Below, piece after piece: positions 24,656 to 34,195 of a stretch of 64,000 nt of DNA; positions within the stretch are counted from its first letter, which is position 1; the number at the start of each line of letters is the position of its first letter. The notes under the pieces are model-generated. The model ran no database searches, had not been told where the DNA came from, and was given only the letters and a program-made list of their open reading frames with translations. The DNA lies in contig CAKTCY010000002.1 in assembly GCA_934540955.1 (NCBI GenBank), forward strand, positions 29,032 to 93,031, given 5' to 3'. The position numbers and the translations under genes are program-made. Source of the stretch: an uncultured Faecalibacterium sp. GTDB lineage: Bacteria > Bacillota > Clostridia > Oscillospirales > Ruminococcaceae.

Positions 24656-26326
24656 TCAGCCGCCGTGCCTGCGCTCCTGCAGCATTTCCCGTGCATTGGC
24701 GCGGGAAAGCTCGGTGATATGGTCGCCGGAGATAAGGCGCGCCAAGGCCTCTACACGGCCATTTTCGTCCAGCGGATGGATCTCGGTATAGGTGCGCTCG
24801 TTGGATACGTTTTTCTGGATGAGCAGATGACAATCGGCCAGTGCTGCGATCTGTGCCGTATGGGTGATGCACAGGATCTGATGCCCTTGCGCACTCTGAC
24901 GCAGCACCTCGCCGATGCGTCCGGCTGCCTTACCGGACACGCCGCTGTCGATTTCATCGTAAATCACGGTGGGCACGGCGTCCTTATCGGCCATTGCGTT
25001 CTTGATGGCAAGGGTGATGCGGCTCAGCTCGCCGCCGGACGCGATCTTGGCCAGCGGCTTGGGCGCTTCACCGGGGTTTGTTGAGATGTAGAATTCAACG
25101 CTGTCCTGTCCATGGCTGGCCAGCGGGCCGCGGGTGTGCCGCAAGGTCATACGCACACCCGGCATATTCAAAAAGTCCAGCGTGCCGGAAATGCGGGTGT
25201 TCAGCTCCTCAAAGGCCTTCAGCCGGGTCTGGGTCAGTACCTCTGCCTTTTCCCGCGCTTTTGCGTAAAGACGCAGCTTTTCTGCCTGCAATGCATCATA
25301 GCGCTGCTGGGAATGCTGGATATTGTCCAGTTCCTCCCGGGCCTTCTGCCCAAAAGCAATCACATCCTCCACCGTGCTGCCATACTTGCGCTTCAGCCGG
25401 TACAAAAGATCCAGCCGCTGCTCCACCTCGTCCAGTTCGGCATCGTTGGTGTCGTAGGCATCCAGCCGTCCAATCAGATCTGCGGCCACATCCTTGGCGT
25501 TATAGTATAAGTCCAGCAGCTGCCCGGCGGCGGCTGCAAGCGCAGGGTCCAGCTGCGCAGCGGCATCCACCGCATTGGAGGCTTCCCCCAGCAGATCCAC
25601 AGCGCCTGCGGCATCATCGCTGCCGGAAAGCAGCGCATAGCTTTGCGCCAGACGATCCCGGATGGCAGAGGCATTGGACAGCACCTTCCGGCGGTTTTCC
25701 AGCGTCTGCTCTTCACCGGCAGTCAGGCCGGCGTCCTCGATCTCCTGCACCTGATACTGCAGCAGGTCGATTTTGCGCTGCTTTTCAGCCTCATCGGTGA
25801 TCAGAGCATCCAGTTCCCGCTTGACCCGCACCAGTTCCCGGTACAGGGCATAGTACTCCTGGAAAATAGTGCGGTTCTGCGCGTAATCATCCAGAATGCC
25901 CAGATGGTGCGCCGGGTTGAGCAGACCCACAGAATCGTGCTGGCCGTTGATGTTGATCAGTCCGCCGCACAGCTCCCGCAGGACGGCTGCCGTAGCCGGC
26001 ATTCCGTTGATGCGGCAGCTGCTCTTGCCCTCAGCAGTGATCTCGCGGCTGAGCAGCAGCGCCTCCGAGCGCTCGTAGCCGGACTGCTCCAGCTTGTCCA
26101 GCACAGCAGGCGGCACCTGCTCAAAGGCGGCACGGATCACCGCCTTTGCAGCCCCGGTACGCACCAAGTCTTTCGAGGTGCGGTTGCCAAGGATCGCATT
26201 GATGGAATCGATCAGGATGGATTTGCCCGCGCCGGTCTCACCGGTCAGTACGTTCAGCCCCGGTTCAAAGTGAACCTCTGCCTTCTGGATCACGGCAACG
26301 TTTTCAATTTGCAGGCTGCTCAGCAT
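24656..26326 (-). CDS. recN: DNA repair protein RecN
   Basis: The 556-aa SMC-like ATPase has Walker A GETGAGKS at 29-36, a long coiled-coil middle (about 150-360), the ABC signature region (ASGGELSRITLAIK) and Walker B VIYDEIDSGVSG. RecN gathers and protects double-strand break ends early in repair. It is the last gene of the argR-recN end of the block. In Bacillus the next genes would be spoIVB and spo0A, which are absent here, replaced by tyrS. Confidence 0.95.
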   Translation of the reverse strand: MLSSLQIENVAVIQKAEVHFEPGLNVLTGETGAGKSILIDSINAILGNRTSKDLVRTGAAKAVIRAAFEQVPPAVLDKLEQSGYERSEALLLSREITAEGKSSCRINGMPATAAVLRELCGGLININGQHDSVGLLNPAHHLGILDDYAQNRTIFQEYYALYRELVRVKRELDALITDEAEKQRKIDLLQYQVQEIEDAGLTAGEEQTLENRRKVLSNASAIRDRLAQSYALLSGSDDAAGAVDLLGEASNAVDAAAQLDPALAAAAGQLLDLYYNAKDVAADLIGRLDAYDTNDAELDEVEQRLDLLYRLKRKYGSTVEDVIAFGQKAREELDNIQHSQQRYDALQAEKLRLYAKAREKAEVLTQTRLKAFEELNTRISGTLDFLNMPGVRMTLRHTRGPLASHGQDSVEFYISTNPGEAPKPLAKIASGGELSRITLAIKNAMADKDAVPTVIYDEIDSGVSGKAAGRIGEVLRQSAQGHQILCITHTAQIAALADCHLLIQKNVSNERTYTEIHPLDENGRVEALARLISGDHITELSRANAREMLQERRHGG

Positions 26327-26344
26327 GGCTTCGTTCTCCTACCG

Positions 26345-26833
26345 TCATCTCTGCCCCACATAGCGGGTCAGCTCCGAACAAATGGTTTTGGCATCGCGCT
26401 CCGAGCGCGCAACAATTAAAAAGGTGTCGTCACCGGAAAGGGTGCCGACAACGTTTTTCCACTGCAAGGCGTCAAAAACCTCGCAGGCAGCGTTTGCCAT
26501 GCCGGAATAGCATTTTACCAGCACAACGTGCCCGGCGTAATCCACCCCCAGAACGGACTCGTGGAAGATGGTCTCAAAGCGCCCTTGGGTCTTGGGGTTG
26601 AAGCTTTCGTTCCGGCTGGAAACGTATCGGTAGCCCTCGGTGGTGGCTGCCTTTACAAGGCACAGCTCCCGGATATCGCGGGAAACGGTGGCCTGCGTTA
26701 CCTCAAAGCCTTCGTTCCGCAGGTGCTCCAGCAGCACCTCCTGTCGACTGATGGGATGCTCCTGCACAAGACGCAGGATCGTCTGCAAGCGTTCCGCTTT
26801 TGTTTTTGTATCTTCTTTGCGGCTGCGTGCCAT
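26345..26833 (-). CDS. argR: arginine repressor ArgR/AhrC
   Basis: The 162-aa protein has an N-terminal winged helix (ISRQEVLLEHLRNEGFEVTQ, then ATVSRDIREL) and a C-terminal hexamerisation and arginine-binding domain (GDDTFLIVARSE). It represses arginine biosynthesis and can activate catabolism when arginine binds. It starts at ATG after GGGAGGCGAT. The location between nadK/tlyA and recN is the standard Firmicutes order, so it is unlikely to control only neighbours. Confidence 0.95.
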   Translation of the reverse strand: MARSRKEDTKTKAERLQTILRLVQEHPISRQEVLLEHLRNEGFEVTQATVSRDIRELCLVKAATTEGYRYVSSRNESFNPKTQGRFETIFHESVLGVDYAGHVVLVKCYSGMANAACEVFDALQWKNVVGTLSGDDTFLIVARSERDAKTICSELTRYVGQR

Positions 26834-26853
26834 CTTAAAAATCGCCTCCCGTG

Positions 26854-27705
26854 TTATTGTCTTTTGCGCAGCTTCTGGTCAATGGCCTGAAACTGGTCTG
26901 CCCGCCCAAAGGTGATAAGCTTAACGTTCTGATCGGACAGGCGGATCTCTGCGGTGGCACCTGCCTTGAGGGGGTAACCGATACCGCCGTCACAGCTGAT
27001 AAAGACTTCATCGTCTGCTACCTGCCCCACACAGACATTCAGCTTGCGCTCCTGCGCAAACACCATGGCCGGACTGGCCAGACTGTGGGGGCAGATGGGG
27101 GTCACCACAACGCCCTTGGTCTGAGAGTCCAGAATCGGGCCGCCGGCTGCCAGCGAGTAGGCCGTAGAGCCGGTGGGGGTCGCAACAATGACGCCATCGC
27201 CTCGGTAGTGCTCTACCAGAATATCATCGCAGTAAATGCTGAAGTCGATGGCCTGCTGCAAGCGCCCCTTGGTCACCACCACATCGTTGAGGGCGTGACC
27301 CTCCCAGCCGTCCTGACCCAGCACCCGGGCGTATAAAAGCATCCGGTTGTCCAGCTGGAAATCGCCCCGTGCTACAGCAGCCAGCTTTGTTTCCATTTCG
27401 CCGATCTCGCAGGTAGCCAGAAAGCCGCAGCGTCCCAGATTGATACCGAGGATGGGCTTTGCGTACCGAAGCGAGAGATTTGCTTCGTGCAGGATGGTGC
27501 CGTCCCCGCCGATGGTCAGGATGACGTCCGTGCGCTCCAGACACTGCTCCAGCGGCAGGTAAATGACCCCTGCCGTGCTGCAGCATTCCCGCAGAGCATC
27601 GCTCATCAATACAGTTGCGCCGTGGGTCAGTAGGATCTGCGCCGCACGCAGCGCGATCTCGCTGGCGGAGGTCTTGCCCGGATTGGGCGAAATGTAGATC
27701 GTCAT
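26854..27705 (-). CDS. nadK: NAD kinase
   Basis: The 283-aa enzyme phosphorylates NAD to NADP. The family GGDGT motif is at 66-70 (LTIGGDGTIL), followed by GRCGFL and the second motif PTGSTAYSLAAGGPI. It lies between tlyA and argR, a position common in Clostridia. It starts at ATG with GGAG upstream and is of normal length. Confidence 0.95.
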   Translation of the reverse strand: MTIYISPNPGKTSASEIALRAAQILLTHGATVLMSDALRECCSTAGVIYLPLEQCLERTDVILTIGGDGTILHEANLSLRYAKPILGINLGRCGFLATCEIGEMETKLAAVARGDFQLDNRMLLYARVLGQDGWEGHALNDVVVTKGRLQQAIDFSIYCDDILVEHYRGDGVIVATPTGSTAYSLAAGGPILDSQTKGVVVTPICPHSLASPAMVFAQERKLNVCVGQVADDEVFISCDGGIGYPLKAGATAEIRLSDQNVKLITFGRADQFQAIDQKLRKRQ

Positions 27706-27735
27706 ACCGGCTTCTCCTTTACTGACGGCTGGGTC

Positions 27736-28539
27736 TTAACGATCCAGCGTGGTGTGGCTTGCTGCCACCACCTGTGCGGCAGCTTCGTCGTCCAGCACTG
27801 CAGGCTGGTCACTCTTCTGCACAAACATCAGGTACTCGATATTGCCCTCCGGCCCCTTGACCGGGCTGTAATCCAGCCCGCGCACCACGAAGCCGTTTTC
27901 CGCAGCATAGGACATGGCATTGTGCAGCACCTCACGATGCACGGCGGGGTCGCGTACCACGCCGTTTTTGCCCACCTTTTCGCGGCCTGCCTCAAACTGC
28001 GGCTTCACCAGACAGACGCCCATAGCGTCCGGGGTGGTGATGCGCTGCGCCACCGGGAAGATGTGATGCAGAGAAATAAAGGAAACATCCACACTGAAAA
28101 ATTCAATAGGCTCTGCCAGATCCTCCGGCGTGACATAGCGGATGTTTGTGCGTTCCATGTTTACCACGCGCTCATCTGTCCGCAGGCTCCATGCCAGCTG
28201 ACCGTAGCCAACATCCACGGCATACACCTTCACTGCGCCATTTTGCAGCATACAATCGGTAAAGCCGCCGGTGGACGCACCGATGTCCATGCATACCTTG
28301 CCGTTGGGGGTAAGCGGGAAGCACTTCATGGCCTTTTCCAGCTTTAAGCCGCCACGGCTGACGTAGCCGATATCGTGGCCGCGAACCTCGACCACAGCGT
28401 CCTCCTTGATCATCTCGCCGGCCTTGTCCACCTTTTGCTGGTTGACAAAAACCACACCGGCCATAATAAGAGCCTTGGCGCGCTCCCGGCTCTGCACAAG
28501 GCCGTTTTGCACAAGATATTGATCCAACCGAATTTTCAC
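27736..28539 (-). CDS. tlyA: TlyA-family rRNA 2'-O-methyltransferase
   Basis: The 267-aa protein has an N-terminal S4 RNA-binding domain (MKIRLDQYLVQNGLVQSRER, then AKALI) and a Rossmann SAM-methyltransferase domain with DIGASTGGFTD near 90. TlyA methylates cytidines in 16S and 23S rRNA in some bacteria; older names call it hemolysin. The start is GTG inside a GTGA overlap with the dxs stop, behind AAAGGAG. Confidence 0.9.
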   Translation of the reverse strand: MKIRLDQYLVQNGLVQSRERAKALIMAGVVFVNQQKVDKAGEMIKEDAVVEVRGHDIGYVSRGGLKLEKAMKCFPLTPNGKVCMDIGASTGGFTDCMLQNGAVKVYAVDVGYGQLAWSLRTDERVVNMERTNIRYVTPEDLAEPIEFFSVDVSFISLHHIFPVAQRITTPDAMGVCLVKPQFEAGREKVGKNGVVRDPAVHREVLHNAMSYAAENGFVVRGLDYSPVKGPEGNIEYLMFVQKSDQPAVLDDEAAAQVVAASHTTLDR

Positions 28540-30419
28540 AGCTCGTTTTCTCCTTTCGTAAGGGCTGCCCGGACTGCCTGCACAATATCCTCAGCGTCCA
28601 GACCGGTGCACTGCTTGATCTGCGGAACGATCGCGTGCGGCAGGCAGGCTGTGCGGACGGCACGGTGCAAAAAGCAACCGTTCCAGCCCTTTTGCTGCAA
28701 AGCACAAGCCAGATGTTCGCCGATCCCACCAACGGCAACACATTCCTCTGCAAACAGTACGATTTTATATTTCAACACAGTATCGATGAGTTTATCTGTA
28801 AAGGGATATAGCTTTACAAGCTTCAGAACATCCGCATTCTGCGATGCAGCGCTCAATTTATCAGAAGCCTCCAACAGATCCTCCAATTCGTCCGCATAGC
28901 TGACCAGAAGGATCTCTGCCCCGGGCATCTCGTGCAAAAAGTCGTAGTCCTGCCTTGTGCAGGGATACTGCGCCAGCCTTGCGCTCTCGCCGCCGCGAGG
29001 GTAACGGATGGCCCGCGGGCCGGAGACCGTATCCTGCAGCAAATAGTGCAGCCAGTATTGCAGCTCCTCGTAGTTAGAGGGTGCATAGACCGGGATGCCG
29101 ATCTGGCTGAGGAAGGCAGCATCATAGATGCCCTGATGGGTCTCGCCGTCCGCAGGGACAAAGCCGGCGCGGTCGATGGCAAAGACCACATTCTCCTTTA
29201 ACAGATTGACGTCGTGGATGATCTGGTCATAGGAGCGCTGCAGGAAGGTGGAGTAGATGCACACCACCGGCAGCATTCCCTGACTGGCAAGACCGGCCGC
29301 AAAGGTGACCGCGTGCTGCTCGGCCATGCCCACATCAAAGAAGCGCTGCGGGTGACGGTGGGCAAAAAATTGCAGTCCGGTACCGTACTTCATGGCCGCG
29401 GTGATTGCACAGAGCTTCGGGTTTTGTGTTCCCTCCTGCACCAGCAGCTTGCCGAAAACAGTGGAGAAGGACTCCTTAGGTGCAACCTCCGGGTCCGGCA
29501 TTCCGTCCGGGTCAAAGGCAGACACGCCGTGATAATTGCCCGGATTCATTTCAGCCGGCTGATAGCCCTTACCCTTTTTGGTCACAACGTGCAAAAAGTG
29601 CGGGCCCGGCCGCTGGTAGATCGAGCGCAGGGTGCGCTCCAGCTCTTCCACATTGTGGCCATCCACCGGGCCGATGTACTCAAAGCCCATATCCTCAAAC
29701 ATGGTGGAGTGGTACATGGCGCGGCGTACCAGCGTTTTAGCGCCGATCAGAGACTTTTTCATAGGTGTGCCGATCACCGGCACGCCGTCCAGAAAGCTGC
29801 GTACATTATCCTTGGCATCATAATAGGCCGTAGTCGTGCGCAGATGGGTCAGATACCGCGCCAGCGCACCGACATTTTTAGAGATGGACATCTTGTTATC
29901 GTTCAGGATCACAAGCAGATTGTCCAGCCCGCCGATATTGTTCATGCCCTCGTACACCATACCGCCGGTAAAGGCTCCATCACCGATCACCGCCACCACA
30001 AGCCCGGGCTCACGCTTGATTTTTTTTGCCCAAGCCATGCCAATGGCGAGCGAAAGCGCCGTATTGCCATGTCCGGCAATAAAGGCATCGTGCACGCTTT
30101 CGTGGGGGTTCGGGAAGCCGGAAATACCATCCAGCTGCCGCAAATGATCAAACTGCTTCCGGCGTCCGGTGAGCAGCTTGTGGGTGTAGCACTGATGCCC
30201 CACATCGAATACGATCTTATCCTTGGGCGTTTCCAGCACACGGTGCAGTGCCACGGTCAGCTCTACAGTGCCAAGATTAGAGGCCAGATGCCCACCGGTC
30301 TTGGAGATGTTTTCCAGCATAAAATGCCGTATCTCCGCGCAAAGCTTTTCCACCTGCTGTGCATTCAGCTTTTTAAGATCGCTGGGCTGATCGATCTTGT
30401 CCAGCAACAACGATTCCAT
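28536..30419 (-). CDS. dxs: 1-deoxy-D-xylulose-5-phosphate synthase
   Basis: The 627-aa thiamine diphosphate enzyme makes DXP from pyruvate and glyceraldehyde 3-phosphate, the first MEP-pathway step. Visible are GHQCYTHKLLTGR, the TPP motif GDGAFTGGMVYEGMNN, DGHNVEEL and, in the pyrimidine domain, DRAGFVPADGETHQG. I start at ATG 30419, nine bases after AAAGGA, rather than at GTG two codons earlier. ispA upstream uses the downstream isoprenoid units, a functional link. Confidence 0.95.
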   Translation of the reverse strand: MESLLLDKIDQPSDLKKLNAQQVEKLCAEIRHFMLENISKTGGHLASNLGTVELTVALHRVLETPKDKIVFDVGHQCYTHKLLTGRRKQFDHLRQLDGISGFPNPHESVHDAFIAGHGNTALSLAIGMAWAKKIKREPGLVVAVIGDGAFTGGMVYEGMNNIGGLDNLLVILNDNKMSISKNVGALARYLTHLRTTTAYYDAKDNVRSFLDGVPVIGTPMKKSLIGAKTLVRRAMYHSTMFEDMGFEYIGPVDGHNVEELERTLRSIYQRPGPHFLHVVTKKGKGYQPAEMNPGNYHGVSAFDPDGMPDPEVAPKESFSTVFGKLLVQEGTQNPKLCAITAAMKYGTGLQFFAHRHPQRFFDVGMAEQHAVTFAAGLASQGMLPVVCIYSTFLQRSYDQIIHDVNLLKENVVFAIDRAGFVPADGETHQGIYDAAFLSQIGIPVYAPSNYEELQYWLHYLLQDTVSGPRAIRYPRGGESARLAQYPCTRQDYDFLHEMPGAEILLVSYADELEDLLEASDKLSAASQNADVLKLVKLYPFTDKLIDTVLKYKIVLFAEECVAVGGIGEHLACALQQKGWNGCFLHRAVRTACLPHAIVPQIKQCTGLDAEDIVQAVRAALTKGENEL

Positions 30420-30467
30420 ATTCACACGTCCTTTATACGTTTGTACTTTGGGCGTCTCTGCCGCTTT

Positions 30468-30935
30468 TTACACGACCGGGAACAAAAAGCCCACCAGAGC
30501 ACCCAGCAGCACGCCTGCCACGACCTGCAGCGGCGTGTGGCCGACCATTTCCTTCAGGTGCATATTCTGCAAAAAGGGAGCGTTTTTCTCGCTCACATCG
30601 ATCCACTGAGCGATCATCTGGTTCAGCACCTTTGCCTGCTCGCCGGTCTCGTGTCGGACGCCCATGGCATCGTGCATGGTGATAATAGCCACCACACAGG
30701 CCACCGCAAAAATAGGCGAGGAAACCCCGGCGCTGCGCCCGGTAACAATGGCCATGGCGCAGACGGTCGCGCTGTGTGCGCTGGGCATACCGCCATCGCC
30801 CCACATCCGCTCTAGCTGGAGCTTGCCCAGCAGAACAAAGTTAATAATGGTCTTTAGCACCTGCGCAATGAACCAGCTGAGGAGCGATGCGGTCAAGATC
30901 TGATTGACCGATAAGATGTTTTGAATAAACTGCAT
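30468..30935 (-). CDS. divergent PAP2 / DUF212 membrane protein
   Basis: The 155-aa protein has about four membrane segments and the DUF212 (YuiD-like) signature: QVLKTIINF, then GGMPSAHSATVCA near 49-61 and HDAMGVRHETGEQA near 86-99. PSAH and the later His recall the PAP2 acid phosphatase motifs, so a membrane lipid phosphatase, perhaps acting on isoprenoid diphosphates, is plausible given placement between ispA and dxs. Substrate is inferred, not shown. Confidence 0.85.
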   Translation of the reverse strand: MQFIQNILSVNQILTASLLSWFIAQVLKTIINFVLLGKLQLERMWGDGGMPSAHSATVCAMAIVTGRSAGVSSPIFAVACVVAIITMHDAMGVRHETGEQAKVLNQMIAQWIDVSEKNAPFLQNMHLKEMVGHTPLQVVAGVLLGALVGFLFPVV

Positions 30936-30953
30936 ATCTATATTCCTTTTTCT

Positions 30954-31835
30954 TTAATTTTTGCGCACCAGAAGCTGTTGTGCCAACTGCTGCAAAAAAT
31001 CCGCCTTTTCACCAAAATGCTGCTGCAGATCCTCGCAGAGCTGCTCGTTCAGCTTTTGCGCCAGCGCCATGGCACCGTCTGCTCCGTATAGCGTGACAAA
31101 GGTGGTCTTGCCGTTTTCGCTGTCGCTGCCGATAGGCTTGCCCAGTTGCTCCGGGGTGCTAGTAACATCCAGTACGTCATCCACGATTTGGAACACCAGC
31201 CCCAGCCCGTATGCGTAGGAGGCCAGTATCTCGCACTGCTGCGGCGTTGCTCCGGCTGCGGCAGCGCCCATCTGGACGGCAGCGTTGATCAGTGCACCGG
31301 TCTTGTTGCGGTGGATGAGACGCAGCTGCTCTTCCGTAGCAGCCAGTGCCTCATACTTCAGGTCCAACTCCTGCCCATAGACCATGCCGCGGCTGCCTGC
31401 ACCCGCGCCCAGTGCACGGGCGGCTGCCACGCAGACCTGCGGTGCAGCGGACGCGTTGGCGATTACCTCAAAGGCCTCGGTCAGCAGCACATCACCGGCC
31501 AGCATCGCCGTGGACTCGCTGAAGGCCTTGTGGCAGGAGGGACGCCCCCTGCGCAGATCATCGTTGTCCATGCAGGGCAGATCGTCATGGATCAGCGAGT
31601 AGCAGTGCAGCATCTCCACAGCTGCCGCAAACTGCGCAGCAGCCTGCATCTCGCCGCCCAGCATATCGCAGACGCTGAGCGTCAGAATTGCGCGGATGCG
31701 CTTTCCGCCGCCCAGCAAGCTGTAACGGGCGGCTCTGCATACCTCCGATTCCTCGGGCAGAAAACGGGCACTGGCAGTATCCAGCGCAGCCGTAGCCTGC
31801 CGCAGATATTCCTGATATTGCGCCTTATATTCCAT
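30954..31835 (-). CDS. ispA: farnesyl (geranyl) diphosphate synthase
   Basis: The 293-aa polyprenyl synthetase has the first aspartate-rich motif IHDDLPCMDNDD (from residue 82) and a second in QIVDDVLDV, plus GGGKRIR. Short-chain length is expected from the bacterial FPPS-type insert between the first Asp pair and the next (DDLPCMD). It condenses IPP with DMAPP/GPP. Its ATG overlaps the xseB stop (TAATG). Confidence 0.94.
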   Translation of the reverse strand: MEYKAQYQEYLRQATAALDTASARFLPEESEVCRAARYSLLGGGKRIRAILTLSVCDMLGGEMQAAAQFAAAVEMLHCYSLIHDDLPCMDNDDLRRGRPSCHKAFSESTAMLAGDVLLTEAFEVIANASAAPQVCVAAARALGAGAGSRGMVYGQELDLKYEALAATEEQLRLIHRNKTGALINAAVQMGAAAAGATPQQCEILASYAYGLGLVFQIVDDVLDVTSTPEQLGKPIGSDSENGKTTFVTLYGADGAMALAQKLNEQLCEDLQQHFGEKADFLQQLAQQLLVRKN

Positions 31836-32065
31836 TATTCTTCCTCCTGCTCCTGCGGGACTTCTACGGTCTCTGCGAGCTTTGCACTGATCTCCTCGAT
31901 CTGCAGCGATGTTTTTTCCAGCGTCGCGTGGCAGTACTGCATCAGGGAGGCAGCTTCCGCATACAGCTTGACGGAAGCTGCCAGCGAGGTATCCTCCTGC
32001 TGCATCTGTGCAAGGATCGCATTCAACCGATCCATTCCTTCTTCAAAGCTTTTGGGTGCTCTCAT
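31835..32065 (-). CDS. xseB: exodeoxyribonuclease VII small subunit
   Basis: The 76-aa protein starts at MRAPKSFEEGMDRL after GGAGGAG, overlapping the end of xseA by 23 bases. The all-helical family pattern (SFEEGMDRLNAILAQMQ, then SLAASVKLYAEAASLMQYC) is clear. It binds along XseA to form the ssDNA exonuclease. Extra glutamate-rich residues end the protein. Confidence 0.93.
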   Translation of the reverse strand: MRAPKSFEEGMDRLNAILAQMQQEDTSLAASVKLYAEAASLMQYCHATLEKTSLQIEEISAKLAETVEVPQEQEEE

Positions 32066-33266
32066 TGATCTCCTCCACCGTTTCCACACGGCATCGTGCC
32101 TGATATTGCCGGCTGCGCACGCAGATGGTCTGCTCCGGCTGCAGCTGCTCCACGGTGCAGACCTTCCCTTTTGTATCGGTTACAAGGGCATAGCCACGGG
32201 CCAGCACACGGTATGGATCCAGCGATGCCGCCAGTGCAGCTGCGTACTGCAGCTGCATATTTTTGCCATTCATACGCGCTTTTTGCTGCATCTGGATAGC
32301 CTGCTGCAGCTGTTGCAGACGGTTTGAATACTGCTGTAAGATTTTGTCTGGCGCATTTTGTTCCAACAAAAAGTTGTATTGTTCCAGACTATTATAGCAC
32401 AATGCAAGCCGTTTTTGTATATTTTTGTGAATATTTTCTTCAATATTTTCAAAAACGCGCCGCTGCTCCTCCCGATCCGGCACCGCAAGCTCTGCGGCAG
32501 CGGACGGTGTGGGTGCACGCTGGTCGGCCACAAAGTCCAGAATAGTGTAGTCGATCTCGTGCCCGATAGCACTGATCAGCGGTGTTTTGCAGCGAAATGC
32601 TGCCCTAGCGATTTCCTCGGCGTTGAACACCCACAGGTCTTCCCTGCTGCCGCCGCCCCGGGCTACGATGATCTCGTCTACCCGCCCGCTTTGATCCAGT
32701 GTGCGGATGGCTGCGGCGATCTGCCGGGCGGCCTCAAAGCCCTGCACCGTTACCGGGCACAGCAGCAGCCGGACGGATGGCCAGCGGCGGCTGATTACGT
32801 TGCGGATATCCTGCAGCGCCGCCCCGGTTTTGCTGGTGACGACACCGATGCATTTGGGGTATGCTGGTAGCGGCTTTTTATGTTCCGGGTCGAACAGGCC
32901 TTCCTTTTCCAGCCGGGCCTTCAGCTGCTCCAGTGCAAGCTGCGCTGCGCCCAGACCATCCGGGAACATTTCGTTCACATAGACCTGAAACGCACCGTCC
33001 CGCTCGTAAAGGGTGGCACGGCAGCGCACCACTACCCGCATCCCCTCCTCCGGGCGAAATGCCAGACGGCGGGCATCGGTGCGGAACATCACTGCCTTTA
33101 CGCTGCAAGCCTCATCCCGCAGAGAAAAGTAGCAGTGTCCGCTGCGGGCGTTCTGCACAAAGTTTGCAATCTCGCCGCGCAAGGCAAGATCAAACAGCCC
33201 ATCGTTGACATCCAGCAGCGTTTTGACATAATGGTTCAGCTCTGATACCGAGATCACATCAGCCAT
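32043..33266 (-). CDS. xseA: exodeoxyribonuclease VII large subunit
   Basis: The 407-aa catalytic subunit has an N-terminal OB fold (FVQNARSGHCYFSLRDEACS), the catalytic core with GVVTSKTGAALQDI and ARGGGSREDLWVFN, GHEIDYT and a coiled-coil region. ExoVII degrades single-stranded DNA from both ends. It overlaps the upstream Kae1-like gene by 13 bases and xseB by 23, so translation is coupled. Confidence 0.95.
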   Translation of the reverse strand: MADVISVSELNHYVKTLLDVNDGLFDLALRGEIANFVQNARSGHCYFSLRDEACSVKAVMFRTDARRLAFRPEEGMRVVVRCRATLYERDGAFQVYVNEMFPDGLGAAQLALEQLKARLEKEGLFDPEHKKPLPAYPKCIGVVTSKTGAALQDIRNVISRRWPSVRLLLCPVTVQGFEAARQIAAAIRTLDQSGRVDEIIVARGGGSREDLWVFNAEEIARAAFRCKTPLISAIGHEIDYTILDFVADQRAPTPSAAAELAVPDREEQRRVFENIEENIHKNIQKRLALCYNSLEQYNFLLEQNAPDKILQQYSNRLQQLQQAIQMQQKARMNGKNMQLQYAAALAASLDPYRVLARGYALVTDTKGKVCTVEQLQPEQTICVRSRQYQARCRVETVEEINESTQKL

Positions 33267-34195
33267 AGACCGGCCTCCCGCGCAGCAAGAATGGACACGC
33301 CGATGGCGTTATCGCTGGAATACTGCCCCGGCACAAAATAGACCTGCGGCAGACGCTGCTGCACCCATGTGCGGATGATATCGCTGCTCATCACACCGCC
33401 GGCGCAGACCACCGGCAGGCCGGGGTATTCCTTCTGCGCAGCCTTTGTCATGCGGACAACGGTATCTGCCACACAGAGCAGGCAGTACTTGCAAACGTAG
33501 GCCGGTGCTTTTCCGGTCGCAAGCAGGGCATTGCACTGATTTTCCAGCCCAGAAAGGCTGCATTGCAGCCCCTTTACGCTGGACTTGGGCCGGATCTCCT
33601 CGGTGCACTGCGCGGCAAGGCGGGAGACCTCGGCGCCTGCGGGGAAGCCAAAGCCCAGCCGCACGCCTACGCGGTCCACCGCCTGACCGGCGTACAGATC
33701 GGTACTGGTGCCAAGGGTGGTGATGGTACGCACCTGATCACACAGCAAAAGATCCGTGGTGCCGCCGGAAATATGGAACAACAGCACCTTCTGGGAGAAC
33801 AGTGCCTCGCCCTTCGCTGCATACAGCGCCGCCGCAGCGTGACCCTGCTGATGGGTGGTGTGGATCAGCGGAATGTCCCGCGCCGCTGCAAAGGCAGTGG
33901 CCGCACTGACACCGGCCAGAAAACAGGGCATATAGCTGCCCTCCACCGGGCGCGGCTTTTGCGAAACACCTACGGCATCTATTTTGGTCAGGTCGAATTC
34001 CTGCGCCAGCTCCTGCAGCATCTCCGGCAAAGCCGCCGTATGATGGAACAGCGCATCGCTCTGCCGCAGGCCAAGCTGACCGGCCTTTACCGGCAAAAAA
34101 CGCTTTTTTGCACAAACAACCTCCCCGGCTGTATCAAAAACTGCCAGAGAGGTTGCATAGTTGCTTGTATCGACCCCGAGCGTATAACGGCTCAC
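33254..34195 (-). CDS. TsaD/Kae1-like M22 family protein
   Basis: The 313-aa protein is an ASKHA-fold Kae1/TsaD paralogue: LGVDTSNYATSLAVFD, VGVSQKPRPVEGSYMP, the metal-binding H-x-x-x-H within THQQGHAAAALY, HISGGTTDLLL and CAGGVMSSDIIR. True TsaD makes t6A37 on tRNA. Here the usual N-terminal and GSYMPCFLAG segments differ, so this is a second, uncharacterised paralogue seen beside nusB/xseA in Clostridia. It starts at GTG in a GTGA overlap with nusB. Confidence 0.8.
   Translation of the reverse strand: MSRYTLGVDTSNYATSLAVFDTAGEVVCAKKRFLPVKAGQLGLRQSDALFHHTAALPEMLQELAQEFDLTKIDAVGVSQKPRPVEGSYMPCFLAGVSAATAFAAARDIPLIHTTHQQGHAAAALYAAKGEALFSQKVLLFHISGGTTDLLLCDQVRTITTLGTSTDLYAGQAVDRVGVRLGFGFPAGAEVSRLAAQCTEEIRPKSSVKGLQCSLSGLENQCNALLATGKAPAYVCKYCLLCVADTVVRMTKAAQKEYPGLPVVCAGGVMSSDIIRTWVQQRLPQVYFVPGQYSSDNAIGVSILAAREAGLWLM

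Noticed and set aside
29214-30815. 533-codon plus-strand frame over dxs
   Set aside because: Antisense shadow of dxs.
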